DNA of 64,000 nt from Silvibacterium bohemicum (GTDB lineage: Bacteria > Acidobacteriota > Terriglobia > Terriglobales > Acidobacteriaceae): assembly GCF_001006305.1 (NCBI RefSeq), contig NZ_LBHJ01000014.1, positions 109,437 to 173,436 of the forward strand. The letters run 5' to 3'. Positions 51,341 through 60,272 of the stretch are shown here, piece by piece; the stretch's first letter is position 1; every line of letters begins with the position of its first letter. A program made the position numbers and the translations under genes. Under the pieces are notes generated by a model. The model ran no database searches. It worked only from the letters and a program-made list of their open reading frames with translations, and was not told the DNA's origin.

Positions 51341-51912
51341 ATTGCGATCTGATCCCGATCAGAGTAAAGCACGACCTCATTCGATAGTGCGTCCGGGCGG
51401 AACCTCATCTCCTTATTCCGCAGTCTTGTTCATGTGGCTGATGGTTGCGCCTACCATTCAACGACGTAGCTCGATCGGGTCGGTATCGACCGCTTGGAAC
51501 GCCTCTGGAGTGAGGCAGCAATCAGTCGCCGACCTCGGAACGCACAATCGATCAGTTTTTGCCCGGTTACAACTTCACTACCCCGTTTACAAGATGAGAC
51601 AAAGTCTTGATCGCCCGGCTGCCGAGAGGAATGGAACGTCGCCGCAGTGCAGAACTCCCCTGGAAAGCAAATTAAGACGGACCGACGGTGTATTTGGTGC
51701 CCTTATGCATAAACTGCCATTCCCAATCTATTTGCCGGGAGAACGACGAATCCGCGCTAGAGGGGCATGGCACTTGAACAATCGTCCGATTCTTCGAGGT
51801 CGCTACTACTCGTGTTGGTGGAAGGAATGACCCTGTGCGTTATGTGTTTAAGCGTCGCGAATTTCCGGCTTAGGCGCTCAAGCTGGCCGTGGGATAGCTG
51901 CGACGAATGCGT
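51341..51912. other. Gene-free stretch
   Basis: A long frame on the plus strand (to 51830) has no family match and atypical composition. I see no supported gene, terminator or operator. Confidence 0.4.
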
Positions 51913-52707
51913 CTAACGCGTATTTGGAAGTCTCAGAACGAAGCTTGTTCTTCCCGGCCGCGATTCTTCAAGACAGACTTCCCCTCCATGCTCTCTTGCG
52001 ACGCATTCGGCAATCGGTAGGCCTAGCCCCATACCGTCCCGGTGATCTGCTCCTACAAATGGTTGGAAAAAGCTCTTCTGAATAGACCGAGGTACACCGG
52101 GTCCGCTATCTGTAACTCGAATGGCGACATGACTCAGATCTTGCTGCAGAGCAATGACGACCTCCCACGGCTTAGGTGCAAGCCTAACTGCCTGGCATGC
52201 GTTGAGCAGCAGGTTAAAGATCGCGCTACAGAGCCATTTACCGTCTACGTGCCCTTCAATAAAGGGCATATCTTTGCTGGTGAGGTTGACCAGCTCTGCA
52301 ACGGGATGCGAACGGACCATCTGGGTAGCAAGCTCAACGATAGATTTCAGTGACTGGCGACGAAGATGGAATGCAGAACCCGTTTTTGAAAGCAGGAGAA
52401 GGGCATCAAGTTGATCTGTCATGCAAACGATGGCCGATCTTATCTCATCAAATAGCTCTTCGCGGTCAGACGGATTTTCGCTTCGACTGCACATGAACTC
52501 CGCATTCGCATAGATGGCACATAAATGATGGCGAAGATCATGTACGACAAACTGCGCCATCTTACTGAAGGGCGGATCCTCTGTTGTACGTTGCGGCTTG
52601 TCATTGCCGACTACAACTAGCTGCCTTAGGCGCTGAACGTCAACGCCTTTATTTTGGCCAATACCAGATCCGAGGTTAGCTTTTGCAACAGACGAAGCTG
52701 CGAGCAT
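51913..52707 (-). CDS. Small histidine kinase without sensor domain
   Basis: A 264-residue kinase: VVHDLRHHL is the H-box, NLLLNACQA the N-box, DSGPGVP and GMGLGLPI the G-boxes, all intact. There is no transmembrane segment or sensor domain, so it likely receives its signal through another protein. No response regulator lies next to it. Cytoplasmic. Confidence 0.8.
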   Translation of the reverse strand: MLAASSVAKANLGSGIGQNKGVDVQRLRQLVVVGNDKPQRTTEDPPFSKMAQFVVHDLRHHLCAIYANAEFMCSRSENPSDREELFDEIRSAIVCMTDQLDALLLLSKTGSAFHLRRQSLKSIVELATQMVRSHPVAELVNLTSKDMPFIEGHVDGKWLCSAIFNLLLNACQAVRLAPKPWEVVIALQQDLSHVAIRVTDSGPGVPRSIQKSFFQPFVGADHRDGMGLGLPIAECVAREHGGEVCLEESRPGRTSFVLRLPNTR

Positions 52708-53065
52708 TTGAGTTCTCCGATAGAAACGCCTACGTCAGTAGGAAACAATCGACGAGATACGCGCCACACATCTGGTTAACAGGGCGCTACCTAAAAGCTG
52801 GCTTGCGATGGTCCCGATGCATTCCTCCAAGAAAGTCTTCGTGCCGTAACAGCATTGTGAACTCGCGGCTGCGTTTGTTAGAAAATAAAGGGTCGCGGAT
52901 GACAAACATCCATGGAGTTAACCTACTGCAGGGGTCACCTCCCCGAAACCGCCATTCGAAGGAGATCCAGCTCGTCATTTCGGACTTTTCGGGCGGCTGC
53001 CAAATGCGGCACTTTCGCGCGGCAGCTGCATACCGGAGCTTCGCAATAAGGACGGAACCCTGTCC
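52708..53065. other. Gene-free stretch
   Basis: Frames here run into neighbouring genes. No supported gene, repeat or clear promoter was found. Confidence 0.35.
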
Positions 53066-53458
53066 TTATCTAGGAGTTTTAGACTTGTTCCGGATAGGAA
53101 AGTTGATAACTCGCCGGCCGAAGATATGGGAGTCGAAGGAGTATGCGCCGGGGCCCAGTATGCCCAAGGCTACCGTATTAGCGATAGAGATGGCGATAAA
53201 GAGTTCCAGTTGAGCTTCAGATCGAACCATCGAAGTGAGCTCAATCACGCAGCTGACCGCTGACGCGTAAGGAGTGAGAAACCCAAAGAATAATGCGCCT
53301 GCCAGCAGAATGAGGATGAGAGCTGAGACAGGCGTGGCTAAAGGGGGAAGTCTACAAATGTGCTGGAGCATCATGGCGCCTGAGGCAACCCTCATGATGA
53401 GCAACGCTATACCCGCGGTTCCGGCAGGGAACATCAAGTAAAGTCTCTGCATGAACAC
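53066..53458 (-). CDS. DoxX-like membrane protein
   Basis: A 130-residue protein with four transmembrane helices: GTAGIALLIMRVASGAMML, PVSALILILLAGALFFGFLTP, and two more around ELFIAISIANTVALGIL. The GLTP-like FGFLTP turn and layout match the DoxX family, whose role is mostly unclear but linked to redox stress. The last 20 residues are basic. It is on the same strand as the small kinase. Confidence 0.7.
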   Translation of the reverse strand: MFMQRLYLMFPAGTAGIALLIMRVASGAMMLQHICRLPPLATPVSALILILLAGALFFGFLTPYASAVSCVIELTSMVRSEAQLELFIAISIANTVALGILGPGAYSFDSHIFGRRVINFPIRNKSKTPR

Positions 53459-53663
53459 GAATCATAACCCCGGTAGGGCTTATTGGGAATCGCTAAAGAG
53501 AGTATCGCTTGATCCTTATTTCGGAGGAGGCGCAAAGCACACCCAGGCATATGCTTATACGAAGTGGAGACTGATCCAAATTAGACGACTGCTTCATAAG
53601 CTCGCCTGACGCTTCAAGAATGGCGTACTCAGCAACATCGGTTGGAAGCTCGCGAGGAAATTT

Positions 53664-56600
53664 ATGACCTCGAAAACTCGACAACGAACGAGCGAAACAT
53701 GGGGGCGTCGGAAGCTTTGTGCGCTTTCACTCTTTTTCGTCGTTTTCGGCGTATCGTTTTCGGCTTTTGGCCAGACCTTGGCGATGCGTCAATACGTTCA
53801 TTTCGGATGGACGCAACGTGACGGCGTGCCTTCGAATATCTTAGCGGTTGAACAAACGAAAGACGGCTACCTATGGATGTCTACTGAGGATGGACTCTTC
53901 AGGTTCGATGGCGTTCATTTCGAACGGTATCTAGCGCCGCCCGGTGAGAAATTCTTATCGAGAAGCGTAAATGCGTTGAAAGCAATGCCCGATAGTGGAC
54001 TCTGGGTCGGTTACAGCTTCGGGGGAGCGGTCTTCCTCAAAGATGGACACCTGACAAACTATTCAGAGGCTGAGGGTCTGCCATCTGCCTCCATCGCTTC
54101 CTTCGCAAAAGATGGTGCAGGTTTCATATGGGCGGCAACAACGCGTGGTTTGATGCGACTGGATGGCTCGCATTGGCACAAGGTTGGATCGGACTGGAAC
54201 TATCCGGCCGACCACGCAGCATTCCTTCTCACCGATACGCAGGGAAGGCTTTGGGTTGCGACGGACGAGAAACTCTTATTTCTACCGCGAGGCGCCAAAA
54301 GGTTTTCTGAGACCACCGTAGCGATCAAGGGTCTGGTCAATATAGCGCAGGCTCCGGACGGTACTTTGTGGTTGAACACAGGAGGTGTAATTCGACGGCT
54401 CAACTGGACAAAAGGCGAGTGGCGAGTGGATGGACCGGAGATACGGACACAAAGTCATATTCTCCTGATAGACAGCGATGGAGGCCTTTGGTGCGGCAGC
54501 CAAAGTGACGGGATTGTGCGTATACAGGTTTTGGGGCGGCTCGGCACCGGAAGGGGTCTTCCTTTGAGTATTCGTATCGAGCACTACACTGCTAAGGATG
54601 GATTGACAGCGAATGGCGGCTGGCCCGTGTTCGAAGACAATGCGGGAGATATGTGGGTAGCGACAGACAATGGGATTGATCGATTTCGTCCGGTTAAAGT
54701 CACTAAACTCACGACCCCGACCCCGGCGCCGACCGGGCTTAACGGCTCTACAATTGTGGTAAACCAACGAGGCGAGCTTCTCTACGGCGAGGACAATATG
54801 CCGATGCGGGTCTACAACGACACCACCGGCACTAGGATGCTGGGAGGGCCGAATGGGGTCTTGTGTGCATATCGTGATCCGATCGGTGCGTTGTGGTTTG
54901 GAGGAAAGGGATTTCTGGATCGTTATTCAGAAGACCTTTTTGCTCCGGTTTCCTTACCCTCGGGCACAACCGCGTTGAACACCATCCAGGCCATTGCCAT
55001 GGACCCTTCAGGAGCGCTGTGGGTTTCGATTACCCGAAAAGGAGTTTACCGGCTTGAAAATGGCGTATGGGAGCCTTACGGTAATCGATCCGATCTGCCA
55101 CAACTGGTAGCTATCACCGAGCTTGCCGATTCTTCCGGCCGATTATGGTTCGGCTACACAGCAAACAGAATCGCCATGTTGAATGGAAACAAAGTACAGA
55201 TTTTTTCCTCCTCAGGCGGCCTGACGACTGGAAATGTGACCGCACTGCATGAAGCCGACGGCCGGGTTTGGGCCGGTGGTGAGAACGGATTGGCATACTT
55301 TTCGCAAGGCCGCTTCCAACACGTCAATTTCGAAGACGAAGATGGAGTCAGGAACATTTCGGGGATCGTCGGTAGATCGAACGGAGATCTGTGGATTAAC
55401 CAGGTCTCCGGAATTGTTCACATTCAGGCCTCTGAGATTAGGCGGATATTAGAAGATCCAAACTATCGCGCTAGTTATGAACTCTTCAATGCTCTCGACG
55501 GCTACTTCGGTTCTCCGAGCATTGTGCGTCCCCTTCCGACTGCCGTCGAAGGTGCAAATGGGCGGCTCTGGTTCAGCGCCTACACAGGAATATTCTGGAT
55601 GGATCCGGATCGTATCCGCCGCAGTCCGCCTTCGCCAGTCTTTGTTGAATCCGTCGTGGCCGATGGAAAACCGTACAGAGCACTTAGCGATCTGAAAATG
55701 CCTCCTAATGTCGCAAACCTTCAGATTAACTACACCGCTCTAGATCTTTCGACCCCGGAGCGCGTTCGCTTTCGTTACAAGCTCGATGGAGTCGACAGTG
55801 ACTGGCTGGATGCCCAAACACGTCGCCAAGCCTATTACACCAATCTTCCGCCAGGGAGACATACTTTTCATGTGATCGCCTGTAATGGCGACGGGGTATG
55901 GAATGAGACCGGAGCGACTTTGAGTTTCTTTATCGCTCCGGCGTTCTACCAGACGGTCCGGTTTAAGCTGGCACTGGGTTTCGCTGTGGTCGGCCTCGCG
56001 TGGCTGATTCATTCGCTTCGTCTGAAACAAGCAACCGCGCAGATGCAAGTCCGTCTGACAGAGCGGCTTGAGGAGCGCGGGCGAATCGCTCGCGAACTGC
56101 ACGATACCCTGATTCAGAGTGTCGATGGATTGATGCTGCGAGTTCAGACCGCACTCAACGAGCCTGATCAAACCCGTTGCCGGCTGCTGATTGAAAAAGC
56201 GCTTGATTCGGCCGACGAGGTGATGCTTGAGGGACGTGATCGTGTGCATGCACTGCGCGCTGAAGCGGTTGCTGTAAACGAGTTATCGCAGGCGCTTGCA
56301 AACTACGGGGAGGAACTTGCCGAGGACCGCCCGATCGCATTTTCGGTTGCGCTCGTAGGCTCGTCAAAATGTGTCGACCCGTTTGTGCGAGACGAAATGT
56401 ATCGCATTGGGCGGGAAGCACTGGCCAATGCTTTCCAGCACGCCAGGGCAACAAAGATTGAAGTGGAAGTCACTTATGACCGCTCGATGATTCACATGAG
56501 AGTGCGAGATGATGGCGGAGGCATTCAGCAGGAGACTCTGACGAGTGGTCGACCTGGACACTGGGGTCTACGCGGAATACGTGAGAGAGCAGACGCCATT

Positions 56601-56750
56601 GGAGCTAACTTGGTCATCTGGAGCAGTCCAGGTGCGGGAACCGAAATTGATCTGAAGATACCAGCAGAGGTGGCGTATCAGAAAAGCACCCGTAAATTCG
56701 GCCTCTACTGGATGAAAAAGCTTCTATGGGACAGAAGCGTGACGAGATGA
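53664..56750 (+). CDS. Beta-propeller sensor histidine kinase (Reg_prop/Y_Y_Y)
   Basis: A 1028-residue periplasmic-sensing kinase. After a signal peptide come about 600 residues of propeller repeats (DGYLWMSTEDGLFRFDG, GLWVGYSFGGAV and others), a Y_Y_Y domain (FRYKLDGVDSDW), a transmembrane helix near 765-785 and a HisKA_3 dimer domain with ARELHDTLIQSVDG (His813). The HATPase domain ends with GHWGLRGIRERADAIG. It senses a ligand outside, often a polysaccharide product. The stop overlaps the response regulator by ATGA. Confidence 0.9.
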   Translation: MTSKTRQRTSETWGRRKLCALSLFFVVFGVSFSAFGQTLAMRQYVHFGWTQRDGVPSNILAVEQTKDGYLWMSTEDGLFRFDGVHFERYLAPPGEKFLSRSVNALKAMPDSGLWVGYSFGGAVFLKDGHLTNYSEAEGLPSASIASFAKDGAGFIWAATTRGLMRLDGSHWHKVGSDWNYPADHAAFLLTDTQGRLWVATDEKLLFLPRGAKRFSETTVAIKGLVNIAQAPDGTLWLNTGGVIRRLNWTKGEWRVDGPEIRTQSHILLIDSDGGLWCGSQSDGIVRIQVLGRLGTGRGLPLSIRIEHYTAKDGLTANGGWPVFEDNAGDMWVATDNGIDRFRPVKVTKLTTPTPAPTGLNGSTIVVNQRGELLYGEDNMPMRVYNDTTGTRMLGGPNGVLCAYRDPIGALWFGGKGFLDRYSEDLFAPVSLPSGTTALNTIQAIAMDPSGALWVSITRKGVYRLENGVWEPYGNRSDLPQLVAITELADSSGRLWFGYTANRIAMLNGNKVQIFSSSGGLTTGNVTALHEADGRVWAGGENGLAYFSQGRFQHVNFEDEDGVRNISGIVGRSNGDLWINQVSGIVHIQASEIRRILEDPNYRASYELFNALDGYFGSPSIVRPLPTAVEGANGRLWFSAYTGIFWMDPDRIRRSPPSPVFVESVVADGKPYRALSDLKMPPNVANLQINYTALDLSTPERVRFRYKLDGVDSDWLDAQTRRQAYYTNLPPGRHTFHVIACNGDGVWNETGATLSFFIAPAFYQTVRFKLALGFAVVGLAWLIHSLRLKQATAQMQVRLTERLEERGRIARELHDTLIQSVDGLMLRVQTALNEPDQTRCRLLIEKALDSADEVMLEGRDRVHALRAEAVAVNELSQALANYGEELAEDRPIAFSVALVGSSKCVDPFVRDEMYRIGREALANAFQHARATKIEVEVTYDRSMIHMRVRDDGGGIQQETLTSGRPGHWGLRGIRERADAIGANLVIWSSPGAGTEIDLKIPAEVAYQKSTRKFGLYWMKKLLWDRSVTR

Positions 56751-57379
56751 GTGCGGCGAGAAATATCAAAATACTCGTCGTAGACGATCATCCCTTCCTG
56801 CGGGAGGGGATCGTCGGAGCAATTAGCAGCCAGAGCGACATGGTATTGATTGGAGAGGCCAGCAACGGGAAGGAAGCCATCGAACAATTTCGATTACATC
56901 GTCCTGATGTGACGCTTATGGATTTACAGATGCCGACCATGAACGGAACTGATGCAATCGTTGCCATACGCAGCGAATTCCCGACGGCCCGCATTGTAGT
57001 ACTTACCGCCTATAAAGGAGATATTCAGGCACTCCGAGCATTCAAAGCCGGTGCGGTCGGTTACCTCCTGAAGAATATGCTTCGTAAGGAACTGCTAGAC
57101 ACGATTCGGATCGTGGATTCCGGACGTCGACGCATCCCCGCAGAAATAGCGAGAGAGCTCGGAGAGCACATCGTAGACGACGAGCTGAGCGAGCGAGAGA
57201 TTGAGGTGCTGAAACTGATTGCGGCGGGGACTTCGAACAAGGTGATTGCGGCGGAGCTGTCGCTCGCCGAGACTACAGTGAAAACCCATGTTCAAAAAAT
57301 ACTCTTCAAGCTAAGCGCAAATGACCGGACTCATGCGGTGACGATCGCTGTCAAAAGAGGCTATTTCGAGTTGGGCTGA
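56747..57379 (+). CDS. NarL/LuxR-type response regulator
   Basis: A 210-residue regulator. The receiver has KILVVDDHPF and phosphoacceptor Asp59 (VTLMDLQMP), and the LuxR-type HTH is LSEREIEVLKLIAAGTSNKVI followed by TTVKTHVQKI. It is coupled to the kinase gene by ATGA and is its cognate partner. Targets are not visible in the window. All key residues are present. Confidence 0.92.
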   Translation: MSAARNIKILVVDDHPFLREGIVGAISSQSDMVLIGEASNGKEAIEQFRLHRPDVTLMDLQMPTMNGTDAIVAIRSEFPTARIVVLTAYKGDIQALRAFKAGAVGYLLKNMLRKELLDTIRIVDSGRRRIPAEIARELGEHIVDDELSEREIEVLKLIAAGTSNKVIAAELSLAETTVKTHVQKILFKLSANDRTHAVTIAVKRGYFELG

Positions 57380-57885
57380 TCGGGTTTCGCCCATCAAGGA
57401 AGCGAAATCGACTCCGCCCCATATCACGGCAAGGGAGGGCCTGCCAGCAGAACATGGAATCGTATATATGGACTGACAGAAGACAAAGCGGTGCATGCGA
57501 AACCGAGAAATTGATGGTTCGCTGCATATAACGGCCTTTCTCCTTGAGACAGCGCTTCCGGGGAATTTGGGAAGGAGAAGGAATTGCCTTCCATCGGTCG
57601 GGAACGGCAATAGCCTACAAAAGTAGAAGCTCCTCGTGCGCCTGAGTGACTGGCAATGCAAGTTCAGTCTCAGCTGGCGAGAACAGGCCAACGCACTCAT
57701 TGACCAGATGTAGGCTGAAACTTTGGCTCCATTAGTCCTGTGAGACGCCGCAGCATACCGCGATACGCCACTTCCGAATTGCTGGAGCCTATCCGACTTC
57801 CCGTTACCAATCAGTCGCTCGAAGTGTGATGAGGAACCAGAAGCTGGGTAGCCGATGTTGCGAATGGAACAACGACAGCAGCCCT
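57380..57885. other. Gene-free stretch
   Basis: A 200-residue frame on the minus strand spans this region but runs through the neighbouring genes and lacks any family pattern. No repeat or terminator was identified. Confidence 0.4.
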
Positions 57886-58761
57886 TCATGATTGCATGAA
57901 GTCCATAACGAGTTTCGTGGTTCCTGCTGGGTTCTCCTCCATAATCCAATGTCCTGAGTCTGGAACGATTGCCTCCTGCACGTTGGTGGCGACAACGCGC
58001 ATCACAGCCGCCATCATCGGACCGAATGCAGCTTCGCCTCCAATCGCGAGCACGGGCATGGTGAGCTTGCCCTTGGCAAGATATGTCTTGCTGTCGAGTG
58101 CGTCCTGTCCGAAGGCAGCGAACTGTGCGAAGCCCGCGCGAATCGCGCCGGGCATCGCGTAGAGCGCCGTGTAATGCTGGCGTTTCGCTTCATCGAATCG
58201 CTCGGGGTGGAGGGAGAATTCATTCCAGAAGCGGTCAAGGTAGATGCGTTCACGGCTAGCGACAAGGCGCTCCATGTCCGGGCCGCCGAAGCCAAACTGC
58301 CACATGCGGGGGTCTTGAACGATCTGCTCCCAAGGCCCGACTCCGGGAAGAGGTGCGTCGATGGGCACGAAGCGAGTCACCCGATCAGGGAATCCCACGG
58401 CGAAAGCATAACCGACCATGTTTCCGATGTCATGGGTTACAAAATCGGCGCAAGAAACACCAAGTGCATCCATCACGCCTGCCACGTCATGGCTTTGCGT
58501 CTTCTTGTCGTATCCTCCCGACGGCTTGGAAGACAATCCAAGTCCGCGCAAGTCGGGCACGATGACAGTATGGTCTGCTGCAAGTACCGAGGCCAGCGGA
58601 ACCCACATATCTCCGGTCGTACCAAAGCCGTGCAACATTACTACGGCCGGTCCTTGGCCGCCCACGCGTGTGTGGATTGTCGCACCGTTTGTTTCGATTT
58701 TGCGGGTCTCGAAGGTTGTGGGAAAGGATATCGAACCGGTACTAGGGGCGCTGAGGCTCAT
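57886..58761 (-). CDS. Haloacid/epoxide-type alpha/beta hydrolase
   Basis: A 291-residue hydrolase. VVMLHGFGTTGDMW is the oxyanion loop, DFVTHDIGNMVGYAF has Asp as nucleophile (instead of Ser), and DSGHWIMEENP the catalytic His. This Asp-type site is that of fluoroacetate dehalogenases and epoxide hydrolases. Cytoplasmic; substrate unknown. Divergent from a TetR gene. Confidence 0.83.
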   Translation of the reverse strand: MSLSAPSTGSISFPTTFETRKIETNGATIHTRVGGQGPAVVMLHGFGTTGDMWVPLASVLAADHTVIVPDLRGLGLSSKPSGGYDKKTQSHDVAGVMDALGVSCADFVTHDIGNMVGYAFAVGFPDRVTRFVPIDAPLPGVGPWEQIVQDPRMWQFGFGGPDMERLVASRERIYLDRFWNEFSLHPERFDEAKRQHYTALYAMPGAIRAGFAQFAAFGQDALDSKTYLAKGKLTMPVLAIGGEAAFGPMMAAVMRVVATNVQEAIVPDSGHWIMEENPAGTTKLVMDFMQS

Positions 58762-58810
58762 GATGTACTCCTGATTTGAAATGAGGGACAGACCAGCCCT
58801 TCCATTTCAA

Positions 58811-58884
58811 GATCAACTGGTCTATAAATACATACATGGCGAGACGCGAAAATGCAAATATAAAGATCAATCGATCTATAAATA
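58811..58884. promoter_or_regulatory. Paired operators of the TetR/hydrolase promoter
   Basis: Two copies of GATCAACTGGTCTATAAATA-like sequence at 58811-58830 and 58865-58884 (4 mismatches), 54 bases apart; the second is inside the first codons of the TetR gene. Each copy carries a partial inverted repeat (GATCAA/TGGTC or GATCAATCGATC). Confidence 0.6.
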
Positions 58885-59486
58885 GTGCAGACAGCCCCAG
58901 ACGTGATCGTGGTAGACCGCGTGAGTTCGATCGAGATCAGGCGTTAGGGAAAGCGATGCGCCTCTTCTGGTCGCGCGGTTACGATGCGATCTCGATGGCG
59001 GATCTGCGTGCCGAGTTGGGGATTACGCAAGCGAGCCTCTATGCCGCGTTTGGAAGTAAAGAGCAGTTGTTCCGCGATGCCGTCGATCTCTATCGTCAGA
59101 CCGCAGGCTTCAGCACGACTGATGCTCTCACAAAGGGAGTAAATGCTCGCGAAGCCTTACATGCCATGTTGCAGGCTGCCGTGGATGCATTTTCAGCGCC
59201 CGATGCACCTGGAGGCTGCTTACTGATTCTGGGAGCCACCAATTGCGCCGTGGAGAACAAAGCGGTACAGGATCATCTGTTATTCATACGTCGCCAGATA
59301 TCCCAAGCCATACTTAATCGCCTAAAGCAAGGACAACAAGATGGGGACGTCCCGAAAACAGCACCTGTCGCTGCTTTGGCCGCGTACTACACCACCGTTC
59401 TTCACGGACTCGCCCTCCAGTCCAGGGATGGTGCTTCCCGCAAGACGCTCAGGCAGATCGTAGAGCTTGCCCTGGCAAAAGATTAA
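58836..59486 (+). CDS. TetR-family repressor (hydrolase-linked)
   Basis: A 216-residue TetR regulator with an extended N-terminal tail. RGRPREFDRDQALGKAMRLFW is the standard start, YDAISMADLRAELGITQASLY the HTH and AAFGSKEQLF the helix that follows. The C-terminal domain is normal. Because a copy of the operator lies within the first codons, the real start may be later or the tail may be real. It faces the dehalogenase-like hydrolase. Confidence 0.85.
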   Translation: MARRENANIKINRSINSADSPRRDRGRPREFDRDQALGKAMRLFWSRGYDAISMADLRAELGITQASLYAAFGSKEQLFRDAVDLYRQTAGFSTTDALTKGVNAREALHAMLQAAVDAFSAPDAPGGCLLILGATNCAVENKAVQDHLLFIRRQISQAILNRLKQGQQDGDVPKTAPVAALAAYYTTVLHGLALQSRDGASRKTLRQIVELALAKD

Positions 59487-59555
59487 CTCGTCAGTTAGGA
59501 GAGTCAGTTTCAAAGGATTTGTAAAGTAAACGCTCATCGCGTCAGGTAGCTTCTT

Positions 59556-59652
59556 CAGCACCCGTCGGCACCTTCGCGTTTCGAAAGAATCTCGGCATCC
59601 GCCGCCGTTTCTGACACTTGCACTTTTGAAGATTACAGACCTCTGCCGAACC
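59556..59652. repeat. Intergenic repeat C
   Basis: CAGCACCCGTCGGCACCTTC and, 82 bases later, GACCTCTGCCGAACC. Two of the three blocks of copies A and B. It lies in the 312-base gap before the metal efflux operon. Confidence 0.45.
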
Positions 59653-59774
59653 CCTTATGCTAAGTGATTGTAAATAAATGATTTATCCCACAGCATCTTT
59701 ATGGCGCATCTTCAACCGGATGCGCCTCGAACTTTGCTGCCCGCAGCGGCGATAGTGGTTGCTCTCATTACCTA

Positions 59775-59796
59775 GTAGGACGTAGTCTTATCCTAC
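59775..59796. promoter_or_regulatory. Inverted repeat at the metal-efflux operon start
   Basis: GTAGGA and TCCTAC, 10 bases apart, ending 2 bases before the first start codon. Its place suggests an operator for a metal- or antibiotic-type repressor such as a BlaI/CopY regulator, not encoded in the window. Confidence 0.5.
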
Positions 59797-59798
59797 GA

Positions 59799-60173
59799 GT
59801 GTGTATTCTCCGCCAATTCGGTGTGCTGGTCCTGCTGCTCGTGTCATGTCTGGCCCCGGCGATGGCCTGCGTGGTTTCCAACACGGAGATGAACACAGAA
59901 GAACGTGCCTGCTGCCGCATGATGAAGAACCAGTGCGGGCAGATGGACAACATGCCAGCGTCGCATGGCTGCTGCCAGAAGACTCTGCCGAGCGTTCGCG
60001 ATAACGCTCTGGACACGAAGACGGTTACGTTCCACCCGGTTGTGGCGCCTGTTATCTGGTTAGCCGCTTTCGAGCTCGTCAATCCGGCCGCCGTTGTCAC
60101 CGGGTGGACAGAACGCCCCGACTATTCGCCTCCGAAGTCTCCCCCTTCGACCATTTCCATCCTAAGAATCTAG
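59799..60173 (+). CDS. Small Cys-rich exported protein of a metal-efflux operon
   Basis: A 124-residue protein with signal peptide (VLVLLLVSCLAPAMA). Mature part has paired Cys and Met/His: ACCRMMKNQCGQMDNMPASHGCC, typical of a copper or silver binder. It leads the CusCBA-like operon. The GTG at 59799 leaves no room for a ribosome site, so it may be leaderless or start later. Family not recognised beyond the motif. Confidence 0.6.
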   Translation: MCILRQFGVLVLLLVSCLAPAMACVVSNTEMNTEERACCRMMKNQCGQMDNMPASHGCCQKTLPSVRDNALDTKTVTFHPVVAPVIWLAAFELVNPAAVVTGWTERPDYSPPKSPPSTISILRI

Positions 60174-60272
60174 TCAGCTCCTTTCTCGCACTCTACTTTT
60201 GCCGAGCGCGCACACCTGTGTGCGTGTATTTCGGCGAATGCCTTGAACTGCATTTGAGATTGGAGCTTCCGT

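Noticed and set aside
51342..51830. 162-residue open frame on the plus strand
   Set aside because: No ribosome site, no family pattern and no fold-like composition; it overlaps the intergenic repeat region.
57311..57949. 212-residue open frame on the minus strand
   Set aside because: It runs through the end of the response regulator gene and into the hydrolase gene, has no family pattern and has an odd composition.
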